From a virus, in IMG/VR virus record IMGVR_UViG_3300033150_001984, positions 1 through 48,487 of that record: DNA of 48,487 nt, one strand, 5' to 3'. The translations under genes and the position numbers were made by a program. Every line of letters starts with the position of its first letter. Position 1 is the first letter of the stretch. Under the pieces are notes generated by a model, which saw nothing but the letters and a program-made list of their open reading frames with translations, did no database searches and had not been told where the DNA came from. Below, piece after piece: positions 21,835 through 30,710 of this stretch.

Positions 21835-22866
21835 TTATCCTTCTATATTTTGGCAAGATTCGATTATGCTTAACCCAACTTTTAAATAAGAATCTCTTTC
21901 ATTCTCCGGTATTTGTTTAATATCCATATAAGACCTAAGCTTGTCCTCCCTTGACATTGTAGACGTAATTCCTCTATTTGTAATATCAACCTCTGTTCTG
22001 TCTACAATTCTAAATTGTTCTTGAATATCTTTCGTATCAATCTTTTCTAATTTGCTAATAGTAACATGATGCCCTTGATCTGATAGTTCTTTAGCTTTCT
22101 TAATTACTTCATCATAATTATCTTTTCGTAATTCAAACGAATAAAATTTTTTGTATCCATCAAATGGAACAGATTCGATTGTATCATTATCCGTATTTAT
22201 TACTAGAAATCTTTTTTCATCATGCTTTTCGCCCCAATCTAATTGTATTGGAGAGCCACAATAATAACAAGATATATCATCTCTTATTATTTCTTGTGGT
22301 TTATGATAATGACCTAATATTACATATTGATATTTTGATCTTAAATCATTTAAAGATAAATCAGAAATAACACTGATTCCAGAATTCAAAACACCTTCGT
22401 TTAATCCAAAATGAGAAAACAAATACTTTGCACTTTTATTTTTGATAACGTCAACCATATTTGTTGAATATGGAACCAAAAGAATATTTTCAGATTCTAT
22501 AAACATATAATCTGAAGTCACTCTAATTACGTTTGGTTCATTATCTAAAGAAACAAGCGCAGAGCATACATCTTCCCCTTTCCCAGAAAGATCATGATTT
22601 CCATCAATAACAATAAATTCTAAATCAGGGTATGATCTAAAAAAAGATAACAAAATATTCTGAGCAATAGAATAGATTATTGATTTGCCGTGCAATAAAT
22701 CGCCAAGTATCGCAATTTGATTAATTTCATTTTCTAAAGAATAAGTAGCAATGTAATTCAAAACATTTTTTATGCTACTTAGTCTTTCTGGCAAATTACT
22801 TTTAGGATCTATTACATCATGACCATATCTGGCTAAATGTAAATCTGCAGTTATCGCTATTTTCAT
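21835..22866 (-). CDS. Recombination nuclease subunit, SbcD/Mre11/T4 gp47-like
   Basis: A 343-residue calcineurin-type nuclease with TADLHLARYG at 6-15, GDLLHGKS, GNHDLSG, SHFGLNEG and GHYHKP in order, supplying the dimanganese ligands. This is the Mre11/SbcD family; T4 gp47 is 339 residues, an excellent length match. It forms the exonuclease/endonuclease with the gp46-like ATPase encoded next. The ATG at 22866 overlaps the stop of the UvsW-like helicase gene by four bases and has GAGGGAT upstream, so three recombination genes form a coupled block, in the order helicase, gp47, gp46. Confidence 0.93.
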   Translation of the reverse strand: MKIAITADLHLARYGHDVIDPKSNLPERLSSIKNVLNYIATYSLENEINQIAILGDLLHGKSIIYSIAQNILLSFFRSYPDLEFIVIDGNHDLSGKGEDVCSALVSLDNEPNVIRVTSDYMFIESENILLVPYSTNMVDVIKNKSAKYLFSHFGLNEGVLNSGISVISDLSLNDLRSKYQYVILGHYHKPQEIIRDDISCYYCGSPIQLDWGEKHDEKRFLVINTDNDTIESVPFDGYKKFYSFELRKDNYDEVIKKAKELSDQGHHVTISKLEKIDTKDIQEQFRIVDRTEVDITNRGITSTMSREDKLRSYMDIKQIPENERDSYLKVGLSIIESCQNIEG

Positions 22867-24299
22867 TTTATCCCTCTTTTCAAATATTCAGCCTGAACTA
22901 AACTATCTGCATCTTTTTCGTTTAACTTTATAGTTTTGTTGTCATTCGTTATTCCAAGATATTGAATACTGTAGTTCTTTTTCTTATAAAATTCTTTCCT
23001 TATAAAATAAGTTTTAGAGATTTCCCAACACCCAATATCAACTATATCTATAATTATTGCATCTTTTTTCCCTTTATGTTGTCTACATATTCTTCCGCTC
23101 ATTTGTTTAATATTAGATATGGGGGATGTTAGAATTAGCAAGTCTTTCCATGGAGCATCGATTCCATCTCTTATTTTTCCAGGCGTAGAAAAAACATTTT
23201 TACTTTTTAAATTACTTAAACTATGGCCACTAACAAACATAGCCTTATCAGCATCTAAATTATCATGTAATTCTTGTAATAATTTAACTCTTTCTGCTAT
23301 AATTAAGCTATGTCTCGAATTCTTATGTTTATTGATTAGTTCTTTTATAACAGATTTAAATTTAGGGGATTTAGTTCTCATCAAACTTAGATATCTAGCT
23401 CTTTGAAATTCACCACCCCAATATAAGTATCTTTTTCTATAATCAGTATTTATTCCGTAATCAAAAAGAACGAATGTTACCCTAATATCATTAACAGAAC
23501 CTGAAGTTTCTTCTTCTTGATATATGTCACCTAAATGATAAGTAATAATATCAGAATTCCCATCAAATCTATAGGGAGTGGCACTCAACCCAAATGTAAC
23601 TTTAGCTGGTATATGAATAGAACACTCTGAAAAAGTAGGCGCCCCAACACTTGTATGAACCTCATCTCCGATAAATATTCCAATGTTAGCTTTATTTAAA
23701 GAAATAAGAAAGTTGGTTCTATCTCTTTTTAATAAAGAAACAAACATTTGGTTTGTTATAATTATAACAGATTTTTTAAAATCTTTGTTATATGTGGTTG
23801 AAGTCAATATTGATATATCATCTTCCTTCAAAGAAGAATGTTCAATAAATCTATTTTTCCATTGATTAGCTAAACTATCTCTATGAACTAAAATTAATGT
23901 TCTTTTTTTCCTTTCGCTAACAACATATATGGTAATTACAGTTTTTCCTGACCCTGGTTCCATTTCAATTATTCCAGAATCATTCTTTAACATATAGTTT
24001 ATTGCATTTTCTTGAATTCTGTCCCTTGGTGATATATTATGAGTTATATCAATATCTTTTCCAATATGTGATTCATCAATTATTTTAAACGGTTCATTGA
24101 CAAAATTGTCAATCGGAAAAAATCTTGGAACTAATAAGTAATTGTCAGATTCTATAAAAAACTTATGTATAGTTTTTTCTTTTTTGTTTCCATACGAATT
24201 ACTCCACCTATGCAAAAACCCTTTAATACCAAAGTAAAAAGTAGAGTTTTTGTATTTCGATGGAATTAAAATTCCTTGCTTTTTTCTAAATTCATACAT
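22863..24299 (-). CDS. Superfamily 2 helicase, T4 UvsW-like
   Basis: A 478-residue SF2 helicase. An N-terminal domain of about 90 residues precedes the Q-like segment, Walker A EPGSGKT at 114-120, the Walker B DEVH box, GLSATPYR (motif III) and the motif VI region QMSGRICRQHKGKK. T4 UvsW (about 500 residues) has the same organisation; it remodels branched recombination intermediates and R-loops and helps the switch from origin-dependent to recombination-dependent replication. Location directly before gp47- and gp46-like genes supports this. GAGG lies seven bases before the ATG at 24299. A more general SSL2/XPB-like helicase label would also fit. Confidence 0.85.
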   Translation of the reverse strand: MYEFRKKQGILIPSKYKNSTFYFGIKGFLHRWSNSYGNKKEKTIHKFFIESDNYLLVPRFFPIDNFVNEPFKIIDESHIGKDIDITHNISPRDRIQENAINYMLKNDSGIIEMEPGSGKTVITIYVVSERKKRTLILVHRDSLANQWKNRFIEHSSLKEDDISILTSTTYNKDFKKSVIIITNQMFVSLLKRDRTNFLISLNKANIGIFIGDEVHTSVGAPTFSECSIHIPAKVTFGLSATPYRFDGNSDIITYHLGDIYQEEETSGSVNDIRVTFVLFDYGINTDYRKRYLYWGGEFQRARYLSLMRTKSPKFKSVIKELINKHKNSRHSLIIAERVKLLQELHDNLDADKAMFVSGHSLSNLKSKNVFSTPGKIRDGIDAPWKDLLILTSPISNIKQMSGRICRQHKGKKDAIIIDIVDIGCWEISKTYFIRKEFYKKKNYSIQYLGITNDNKTIKLNEKDADSLVQAEYLKRGIK

Positions 24300-24307
24300 G
24301 AAAACCT

Positions 24308-24730
24308 CTATATTATATTAACAGGAGCTACTCCATAACTAGCCACAGAATCTTCGTTTTCCCAAATTGCTACGTAAAGTAAATGATGTTCAGAATTTAA
24401 CTTTTCAGATATTTTTTTATATAACATTTCAGATAAAACTTCCGCAGTTGGGTCTTTTCCCTCTGGAACAGTAATAACTTTTATGTCTTCTTTTATTACC
24501 ATTGGATCATTTTCATTTAAAAATAAACAATGATCCCAATCCTTTAGTAAATCATTAACAACATTCTTTAAATCTGAAAAATCAATCACCATATCTTTTT
24601 CGTTAAGTCGATCTGAACTTACTGTGACTAGTATTTTTAAGTTATGACCATGTAAATTCTTACACAAAGATTCATTTTTGAACAGTCTATGACCGCAAGG
24701 ATACCGAAATGTTTTTGTAACCGTGTACAT
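24308..24730 (-). CDS. queD: 6-carboxy-tetrahydropterin synthase QueD
   Basis: A 140-residue member of the 6-pyruvoyl-tetrahydropterin synthase/QueD family, which converts dihydroneopterin triphosphate to 6-carboxy-5,6,7,8-tetrahydropterin in 7-deazaguanine synthesis. Zinc ligands His14, His27 and His29 are present, with Cys23 in CKNLHGH at the catalytic position; the C-x-x-LHGH spacing is that of QueD. The C-terminal VAIWENEDSVASYG carries the substrate-binding Glu. It uses the product of FolE2 encoded at 4449-5306. It lies between the topoisomerase and helicase genes with spacers of six to eight bases, so it is expressed with replication genes. AGGAG precedes the ATG. Confidence 0.92.
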   Translation of the reverse strand: MYTVTKTFRYPCGHRLFKNESLCKNLHGHNLKILVTVSSDRLNEKDMVIDFSDLKNVVNDLLKDWDHCLFLNENDPMVIKEDIKVITVPEGKDPTAEVLSEMLYKKISEKLNSEHHLLYVAIWENEDSVASYGVAPVNII

Positions 24731-24736
24731 AATCTT

Positions 24737-26056
24737 TTACTCCTTTATCATGTTGCTATAATCTTGCAATACATATTCTTGAATATTTTTAAGATTATTT
24801 TCCATTTGATTCTTCTTTTCTTTAAATGTTTCAGTATCTAAATCCATAGAAAGAAGTTTTCTTATCTTATATTTATTGATTAATGTTTTTACTACGTCTT
24901 CAGAGAGGTTAGTTTTTTTAGAAATATTGGTAATTGCTTTATCAACATCAGAAATAGATTTATTAATGTATTCTGGTAAAACTTTTCTTATTTTGTCAAG
25001 ATCGATATATTCTTTAATTATATTCTCTGTTTTTGAAATTTCTGATTTTAACATTTCCGAGTTTATTGTTTTGTACAAATTGAAGACATAAAGTAAAACT
25101 TCGTCTACCGAACATATTTTAACTTTGGTTCTAGATTCCATAATTACAATTTGAAAATGAATGCTCCCTGTTAATATAGAATCTATTTTATTAACCAGTT
25201 TATTAAATATTGTTTGTTTATATCGCTGCTTTAAAACTCCAATCTGAATAATAGTTTGACCATTAGAAGATAAATCATTAAAACCTATATCTTGATTAGC
25301 TAGTTCTTTTTCAAGTTTATTTAAAATACCTTGAAATGTCATCTTTATAGGCCAAGACTTTATATACAAACAAAAATCTTTTTTGTTTATTTCATATTTT
25401 CCTTTAACTTTTATTTGAGCTTGCCCTTTTTCACATAAATCATTTAAATCTTTATCCGATGATATTATTTCACAATTTGTTACTGGCTTAATTACTGGTT
25501 TTGATTTTCTTAGTCCTAATAGCCACAACAATCGATTATATAAATCTTTTTTAGTATAACATGGAATTAAACTTTTATAACCAAATCCAATTCCTTCCAT
25601 ATACTTGTTTCCCAAAAAACAAAACGGAAACATAGTAGGCAAAAATAATGGTTCCTTGGATTCCGAATCCACTTCACATGTTCGATATGGAACATAATTT
25701 ATCAGTTTAAATGCTAGATTAATTGTCTCTTCTGCAATTTTACACTCAGTATATCTCGGAGCTGATGCGTTTGTTGGTTCTATACCAATATTTGTTCCAA
25801 AGTTTCCTTGTCCGGTTAAAAAACCTTGTTGAACAAGTTGGACCAATGTTCCGTACGACGAACCATGCGGATGAAAATGGCCAGTACAATGAGCATCAAC
25901 CGTCTGGCTTTTCTTATACTTGGTTCTCGCTATTTGATATGCAGAATATAGTAATCTACGTTCTGCTGGACGAAGCCCGTCAGCTATTAAAGGCAACATT
26001 CGTTGATTGTCTTCTATGCCATATTCCTTATATGCAGATTTAATTATCTTATCCAT
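24737..26056 (-). CDS. Type II DNA topoisomerase A-like subunit (T4 gp52-like)
   Basis: A 439-residue homologue of the DNA breakage/rejoining half of type II topoisomerases. LPLIADGLRPAERRLLY, TVDAHCTGHFHPHGSSYGT and APRYTE, with the catalytic Tyr102, follow the GyrA/ParC active-site order. The length equals T4 gp52 (about 440) and it lacks the C-terminal beta-pinwheel of GyrA, so DNA gyrase-type supercoiling is unlikely. I start at ATG 26056 after GAAGG; the upstream gene stops at 26058. With the B-like subunit it forms the phage topoisomerase for replication and segregation. Confidence 0.93.
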   Translation of the reverse strand: MDKIIKSAYKEYGIEDNQRMLPLIADGLRPAERRLLYSAYQIARTKYKKSQTVDAHCTGHFHPHGSSYGTLVQLVQQGFLTGQGNFGTNIGIEPTNASAPRYTECKIAEETINLAFKLINYVPYRTCEVDSESKEPLFLPTMFPFCFLGNKYMEGIGFGYKSLIPCYTKKDLYNRLLWLLGLRKSKPVIKPVTNCEIISSDKDLNDLCEKGQAQIKVKGKYEINKKDFCLYIKSWPIKMTFQGILNKLEKELANQDIGFNDLSSNGQTIIQIGVLKQRYKQTIFNKLVNKIDSILTGSIHFQIVIMESRTKVKICSVDEVLLYVFNLYKTINSEMLKSEISKTENIIKEYIDLDKIRKVLPEYINKSISDVDKAITNISKKTNLSEDVVKTLINKYKIRKLLSMDLDTETFKEKKNQMENNLKNIQEYVLQDYSNMIKE

Positions 26057-26057
26057 A

Positions 26058-27908
26058 TTAACCTTCAAAGTTAGATAGTTCAGTTTCCATATCTTTTATA
26101 TCACATTCTAGTAATTTTCTTCTTTCTTCCACGTCAGAAAATAATTTCATAATATCTTTTTCGTTGTTTGGAAATGGTAATTTTATTAATCGTCTAGTAT
26201 TTTCATCCAGAGCACAAATTTTTAATTGCCATGGACTCAACTCACCAAGACCTTTAAATCTAGTAATTGGCTGGTTTTCTTTTTGAGCTTTTTCAACTTC
26301 CTGCTCTGTCCATAAAGGTAGAAATGTTTTTCCTTTATTTATTGCATATAACGGAGTTCTAATTAAATAATATCTTCCTTGTCTAATAATTTCTGGAACC
26401 AAATTCATTAGAGCAATTGTTAATAGACAGAAAATATGATTTCCGTCAGGGTCAGCATCCGTTGAACAAATTACTTTTTCATATCTTAATTTTGATATAT
26501 CAAAACTCGGTCCATATCCGCATCCTAATGCTTGCAGTAATTCTTTAATTTCTTTATTTTTTATAATATCTCCTTTTTTAGTAGCAATTGATGGGATTTT
26601 TCCTTTCAACGGAAACACTGCATGTAGATTCGGATTCCTTGCCTCAACGAATGATCCTCCTGCACTATCTCCTTCAACTATGAATAACTCACCGTTTTTT
26701 GATATACAATCACGTAGCTTTGTAAATTTAGTAAATGCTCTTTTCCCACTATTAAGACCCCTATTAAGTTTTTTAGAGTCTTGATTTTTTCTGTATTTTT
26801 CAAAATGTTCTAGTAGGAATTTCAATAAATCTTTGTTTGTCTGAAAATATTCTTCTAATTCTCTTTTTAGATCTTTTGAGAATCTGTTAAAATAATTAGC
26901 TCTATTTTCTACTTTGTCTTTTGTCTGCCCTCCAAAAGTTGCATTCTCTAAAGATAAAGACAAAAATGCACGCAATCCAACTAAACAATCATTTTCTTTC
27001 ACTCTCGTAATATTAAACTTTTTTAATTTTGACATGAAGAAATCTTTCAAAACAGAATTAAAAAAGTTAAGATGTGTACCGCCGTCCTCAGCTGCTAAGA
27101 TATTAACAGATGATTTAATTTTTTGACCGATCGATCCAGAAAATGAATAACAAAAAACTGCATTAAATTTTTCATATTTTACTTTAGAATTCAATTCAAT
27201 TATAGGCGAGATATCTTTATCATCTTTTTGTAAAACATGATTCTTAAAAAAATCATGTTTGTTAATTTTTATAACTTCTTTTTTTCCATCTATAATTAAA
27301 GCGAATCCACAATTTTCCAATTCAACTGACGCGGTATATAATCTATTTCTGATTTTATTTATATCTACGTCTATACTTTCGAAAAATTTCTTGCTTGGTT
27401 TAAATGAAATTTTAGTAGAAAAAGGTTTTTCCCCAGTAAACTTATCTATTTTTTTACTTTTTAGTTTTGCGTTCTCAAATCGAAATATAGCATGTTTGTT
27501 ATCACGATATATTTCTATTTCATACCACTCACTAAGAGCATTTACTGCGGTCAATCCAATCCCATGCCTGCCGCTAGTTATTTTATATGCTTTCTTTAGA
27601 TCTTCAAATTTTGATCCAGAATGCAATTTTGATGAGATTCTAATAGGAACATCTTCGTCAATAGGAATTCCTCTTCCATTGTCTAAAACCGAATATATAT
27701 TTGATTTTGTATCTAATGTAACGCATACTATAGCTAACTTATTGTCAGAAAGTCCGCTTGCAAATATTTGAGCTTCATCTAAAGAATTATCAAAAACTTC
27801 TTCAATAAGATGATTAGGATTTTTTGTTGACCCTATGTAATTGTTTGGATTTAATTGAATTCCTTCGATTGCACTCAAATCTCGAATATCGCTTGCTTTA
27901 TATTCCAA
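26058..27908 (-). CDS. Type II DNA topoisomerase B-like subunit (T4 gp39/60-like)
   Basis: An ATPase subunit of about 616 residues with the GHKL fold motifs DNSLDEA, DNGRGIP and GRHGIGLTAVNALS, then the transducer, and a TOPRIM domain with EGDSAGGSF and DADPDGNHI, which binds the magnesium for DNA cleavage. T4 splits this protein into gp39 and gp60; here ATPase and TOPRIM are in one chain, as in many T4 relatives. The best start appears to be TTG at 27908, eight bases after AAGGAG; the GTG at 27917 is too close to the Shine-Dalgarno site. It precedes the A-like subunit directly. Confidence 0.92.
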   Translation of the reverse strand: MEYKASDIRDLSAIEGIQLNPNNYIGSTKNPNHLIEEVFDNSLDEAQIFASGLSDNKLAIVCVTLDTKSNIYSVLDNGRGIPIDEDVPIRISSKLHSGSKFEDLKKAYKITSGRHGIGLTAVNALSEWYEIEIYRDNKHAIFRFENAKLKSKKIDKFTGEKPFSTKISFKPSKKFFESIDVDINKIRNRLYTASVELENCGFALIIDGKKEVIKINKHDFFKNHVLQKDDKDISPIIELNSKVKYEKFNAVFCYSFSGSIGQKIKSSVNILAAEDGGTHLNFFNSVLKDFFMSKLKKFNITRVKENDCLVGLRAFLSLSLENATFGGQTKDKVENRANYFNRFSKDLKRELEEYFQTNKDLLKFLLEHFEKYRKNQDSKKLNRGLNSGKRAFTKFTKLRDCISKNGELFIVEGDSAGGSFVEARNPNLHAVFPLKGKIPSIATKKGDIIKNKEIKELLQALGCGYGPSFDISKLRYEKVICSTDADPDGNHIFCLLTIALMNLVPEIIRQGRYYLIRTPLYAINKGKTFLPLWTEQEVEKAQKENQPITRFKGLGELSPWQLKICALDENTRRLIKLPFPNNEKDIMKLFSDVEERRKLLECDIKDMETELSNFEG

Positions 27909-27925
27909 TATTATCACTCCTTATT

Positions 27926-28002
27926 TGGCCTCCCTGACAAGATTCGAACTTGTAACCTACAGATTAGAAATCTGTTGCTCTATCCTATTGAGCTACAGGG
28001 AG
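27926..28002 (-). tRNA. tRNA-Arg (anticodon TCT)
   Basis: Cloverleaf with acceptor CTCCCTG/CAGGGAG, anticodon arm ACAGA-TTTCTAA-TCTGT and T-loop GTTCGAATC. The anticodon is TCT, which reads AGA, a codon favoured in A/T-rich DNA. CCA is encoded. It stands alone between the VWA-protein gene and the topoisomerase gene, 24 kb from the other tRNAs. Confidence 0.95.
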
Positions 28003-28016
28003 GCCATTATATATTA

Positions 28017-29378
28017 TTAAGTATAATCAGCTCTAACAACAAAACCAGTTCTATTTATCATATCTGTTCTTCCATTTTTCTTTGGAATTACCCAAATTAT
28101 TCTTTTAGGCAACTCTTTTTTCTTTACGTTTAGATTATCGCAATAACCATCAGAAAATGCCAATACGATATCTGGTTTAAGTTCTTTTAGTTTTTGTAAA
28201 CCAGGTAGCAGTGTTGTTCCCCCTCTTCCTTTAACGTCAAATTGAATGTCTCTCAGTTTTTTAACTTCATAGATCTTTTTAACCGAAGTATCACATTCAA
28301 CAACCGTAGTTTTACAGTTTTTATCATTATCAATAATATTTTTAACTCCCATTAGAGCTTCATGAATCTCTTCCTTACTTTGAGATCCGGAAGTATCTAT
28401 CAGAATCCCAATATTAAAGGAAAAGTCCTTAGTTTTGCCAGGAAACGGAGCAGTTATTGGCAACTTATTATTTAAGAAAAAACATACTCGTTTCTTATTA
28501 ATTTTACTATATGCTAATTTAAATTTAGATAGTCTGCTTCCAATAACTAGTTTCTTAATTATTTCATAATACGGAAGCAGGGGCCGTCTAAATAACTGGT
28601 CTATTGACTCAGTTATGTATGATGGAAGGTTAGATCTATCTTTACTTGACATACTCTTCAATGATTCTTTAACTAAAGTTTTAACGTAATTTTCGTTTTT
28701 CCTAGCTAAAGATTCATTGTCTGGGCTTTTCTCCGTACCATCACTCCATTTGTCATGTGAAGAGACCATTTTTTCGGTCTCAGAATTCTTTTCTGATTTA
28801 TTTTTATTTAGTAAGTTATTAATCAATTTGTTTTTTTTACTATTGTTATTTGACGACTTAGACTGTGACTCATTTTTCCCAGATCCGACACTTAATGAAT
28901 TTGTTCCATCTAACAACTCATCAAAATAATATTCACTTGCACAAGATTGGGGGAGATCAAAATCCTCTGGAAACAAAGGTTTAATAGATAAATCTTTATT
29001 AATTTTCAATAATTTTGGCATATTTATTTGTTGATTCACTGCCATATCCGCTGATATATGAAACAACAAACTTTTTATCTCTTTTTGTTCTTTAACAAAT
29101 TCGTTATTTACTATTCTTAAAAATCTTGAAATATGATTATTTAACAAATGTAACCCATCGTGCTCAATACACTTATCGATAGTCTTATCTGGAGCGGTCT
29201 CAAGCAACTTGCTATTATATAACATGGTTACTTTTCCATCATCCTCAAGCTTTAATGCTGTGACGCTATTCAATGAATTATCTTGTTTTTTATCAATCAA
29301 AGAAAACAAATATCCCCAGTAACAATGTTTCAGAGCCATATACATAATATGCTCTTTAATTCTATCATATCCGTTCAT
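28017..29378 (-). CDS. VWA-like metallopeptidase-domain protein (DUF2201-like)
   Basis: A 453-residue protein. The N-terminal part has IEHDGLHLLNNH (71-82), the position of the HExxH-like motif in DUF2201 putative metallopeptidases, but with Asp in place of the catalytic Glu. A central Ser/Asn/Lys-rich linker (about 165-225) is followed by a C-terminal von Willebrand A-like domain with the metal-site motif LIDTSGSQS near 328 and LAFSDGYCD later. VWA proteins of this kind work with MoxR-type AAA+ ATPases; one is encoded immediately upstream at 29403-30623. Together they probably remodel or assemble a protein complex; the client is unknown. Confidence 0.75.
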   Translation of the reverse strand: MNGYDRIKEHIMYMALKHCYWGYLFSLIDKKQDNSLNSVTALKLEDDGKVTMLYNSKLLETAPDKTIDKCIEHDGLHLLNNHISRFLRIVNNEFVKEQKEIKSLLFHISADMAVNQQINMPKLLKINKDLSIKPLFPEDFDLPQSCASEYYFDELLDGTNSLSVGSGKNESQSKSSNNNSKKNKLINNLLNKNKSEKNSETEKMVSSHDKWSDGTEKSPDNESLARKNENYVKTLVKESLKSMSSKDRSNLPSYITESIDQLFRRPLLPYYEIIKKLVIGSRLSKFKLAYSKINKKRVCFFLNNKLPITAPFPGKTKDFSFNIGILIDTSGSQSKEEIHEALMGVKNIIDNDKNCKTTVVECDTSVKKIYEVKKLRDIQFDVKGRGGTTLLPGLQKLKELKPDIVLAFSDGYCDNLNVKKKELPKRIIWVIPKKNGRTDMINRTGFVVRADYT

Positions 29379-29402
29379 TTGTTTATCTCTTATTTTGGAT
29401 TG

Positions 29403-30623
29403 TTAGTTACTATGAGAATCTTTTATGCGTATTATCTTTTCGAAGAAATTGATCTTATAATCATTAAATTTTGAAACCATAACAGAGTGCATCTTAGTAA
29501 TATATCTAAACGCAGGATCTCTCCTATCAAAAGAATCTACCTGCGTTATAAATATACTGGCCGTATCAATAGGAATATCTAACAAGAAATCCTTGACGTT
29601 TTCCAAATTATGTTCATTATAATCTGGGCAACTCGTTGTTAGATAAGTCATAAACGAAAACATTATGGTACTTAGTTTTGAATGGTTTCCTTCTTTGTTA
29701 CACTCAGTAATGATATGTTTAACAGATTTATAATCGTTAAAAATATCCTGAGGTTTTATGTGATCCATATCTTGAAGGAAATCAACAAATAACCTAGCTG
29801 CAGACAAATTCAACAAGCCTGCAGAAAGCTCAATAATATCGTTAATATTCTTTTTAATTCCTCCATTGTTATCATACCCAATTAAGATATTCGATAATCT
29901 TTCCCATGACGCAGGATTCGCAAAAATCGATCCTATCTTTTGCGAATCAAAGTCATACAGCCTTTGTGGATGAGATTGAATATATTCGATAATACTACTA
30001 TGAAATTTATTTTTGATTGCATGATCGAGAAAATCTCTTACTGAGACTTCAGTGAATAAATGAAGAGCTCTTCTTAATCCAGCAGCGTCTTCAATATAAT
30101 CCATTGAATATTCTTGATCATCCGGATTATCAATGGTTATAACAAACCATCCTTTCGGGAATTGATGTTTATGAATAGAACATTCATTTTGAATTTGCCA
30201 CAATAATTGTTGAAGGTTATGATCCCCTCTTGCCATTTCATCAATTACAAACAACCCGTATGAATTTTCATCCTTCGGAACAAAATCTGAATATAACATC
30301 CGAAACGATGAAAAACCATCTTCTTTTTTTTCGTTAACTGGCCACGGAATAATAAAATCATCTCTTGACAAAACCGGGGCTTTGATAATTATAGTATCAA
30401 ACTCGTTTCCGGTTTTCTCAGTCAAATCGTCAGCGATTTGCTGACAAATTTGAGTCTTGCCAACCCCAGCAGGTCCTATGATATGAAAACATTGTTTTTC
30501 TATATCTATATTATTTTCCCAAGCTTTTATAGTATTTAAGATGTTTTTAGAAATTAACTTTTTTATCTGATTTATTGTTAAAATCGGAGCGTTAAGTTTA
30601 TCAACATGCTTCATATCTTTCAT
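29403..30623 (-). CDS. MoxR-type AAA+ ATPase
   Basis: A 406-residue AAA+ protein with Walker A GPAGVGKT at 50-57, Walker B GLFVIDEMARGD, and sensor/arginine-finger segments (FVITIDNPDD, EDAAGLRRALHLF). The pattern fits the MoxR/ATPase_5 group, which acts with VWA-domain partners as a chaperone-like motor; the partner is the next gene (28017-29378), 24 bases downstream. GGAG lies nine bases before the ATG at 30623. A terminator-like hairpin directly upstream (30650-30679) separates it from the putative single-strand-binding protein gene, so its expression may depend on readthrough or RNA processing. Confidence 0.85.
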   Translation of the reverse strand: MKDMKHVDKLNAPILTINQIKKLISKNILNTIKAWENNIDIEKQCFHIIGPAGVGKTQICQQIADDLTEKTGNEFDTIIIKAPVLSRDDFIIPWPVNEKKEDGFSSFRMLYSDFVPKDENSYGLFVIDEMARGDHNLQQLLWQIQNECSIHKHQFPKGWFVITIDNPDDQEYSMDYIEDAAGLRRALHLFTEVSVRDFLDHAIKNKFHSSIIEYIQSHPQRLYDFDSQKIGSIFANPASWERLSNILIGYDNNGGIKKNINDIIELSAGLLNLSAARLFVDFLQDMDHIKPQDIFNDYKSVKHIITECNKEGNHSKLSTIMFSFMTYLTTSCPDYNEHNLENVKDFLLDIPIDTASIFITQVDSFDRRDPAFRYITKMHSVMVSKFNDYKINFFEKIIRIKDSHSN

Positions 30624-30649
30624 GGAAGAAATCTCCTTACATAAAAAAC

Positions 30650-30684
30650 CAGTCTGTAGATTTTTGTATCTACAGACTGTTTTT
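30650..30684 (-). terminator. Rho-independent terminator after the putative SSB gene
   Basis: CAGTCTGTAGA and TCTACAGACTG form a perfect 11-base stem with an eight-base loop, flanked by A and T runs on both sides. It lies between the stop of the gene at 30711 and the start of the MoxR gene at 30623, with little room for a new promoter, so partial termination would make the upstream product more abundant. Confidence 0.85.
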
Positions 30685-30710
30685 TATTGGTTTAAAATTA
30701 TAAGATACTT

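Noticed and set aside
27259-27771. Plus-strand frame of 170 codons
   Set aside because: It is antisense to the GHKL ATPase region of the topoisomerase B-like gene and hydrophobic in a way typical of reverse-frame translation.
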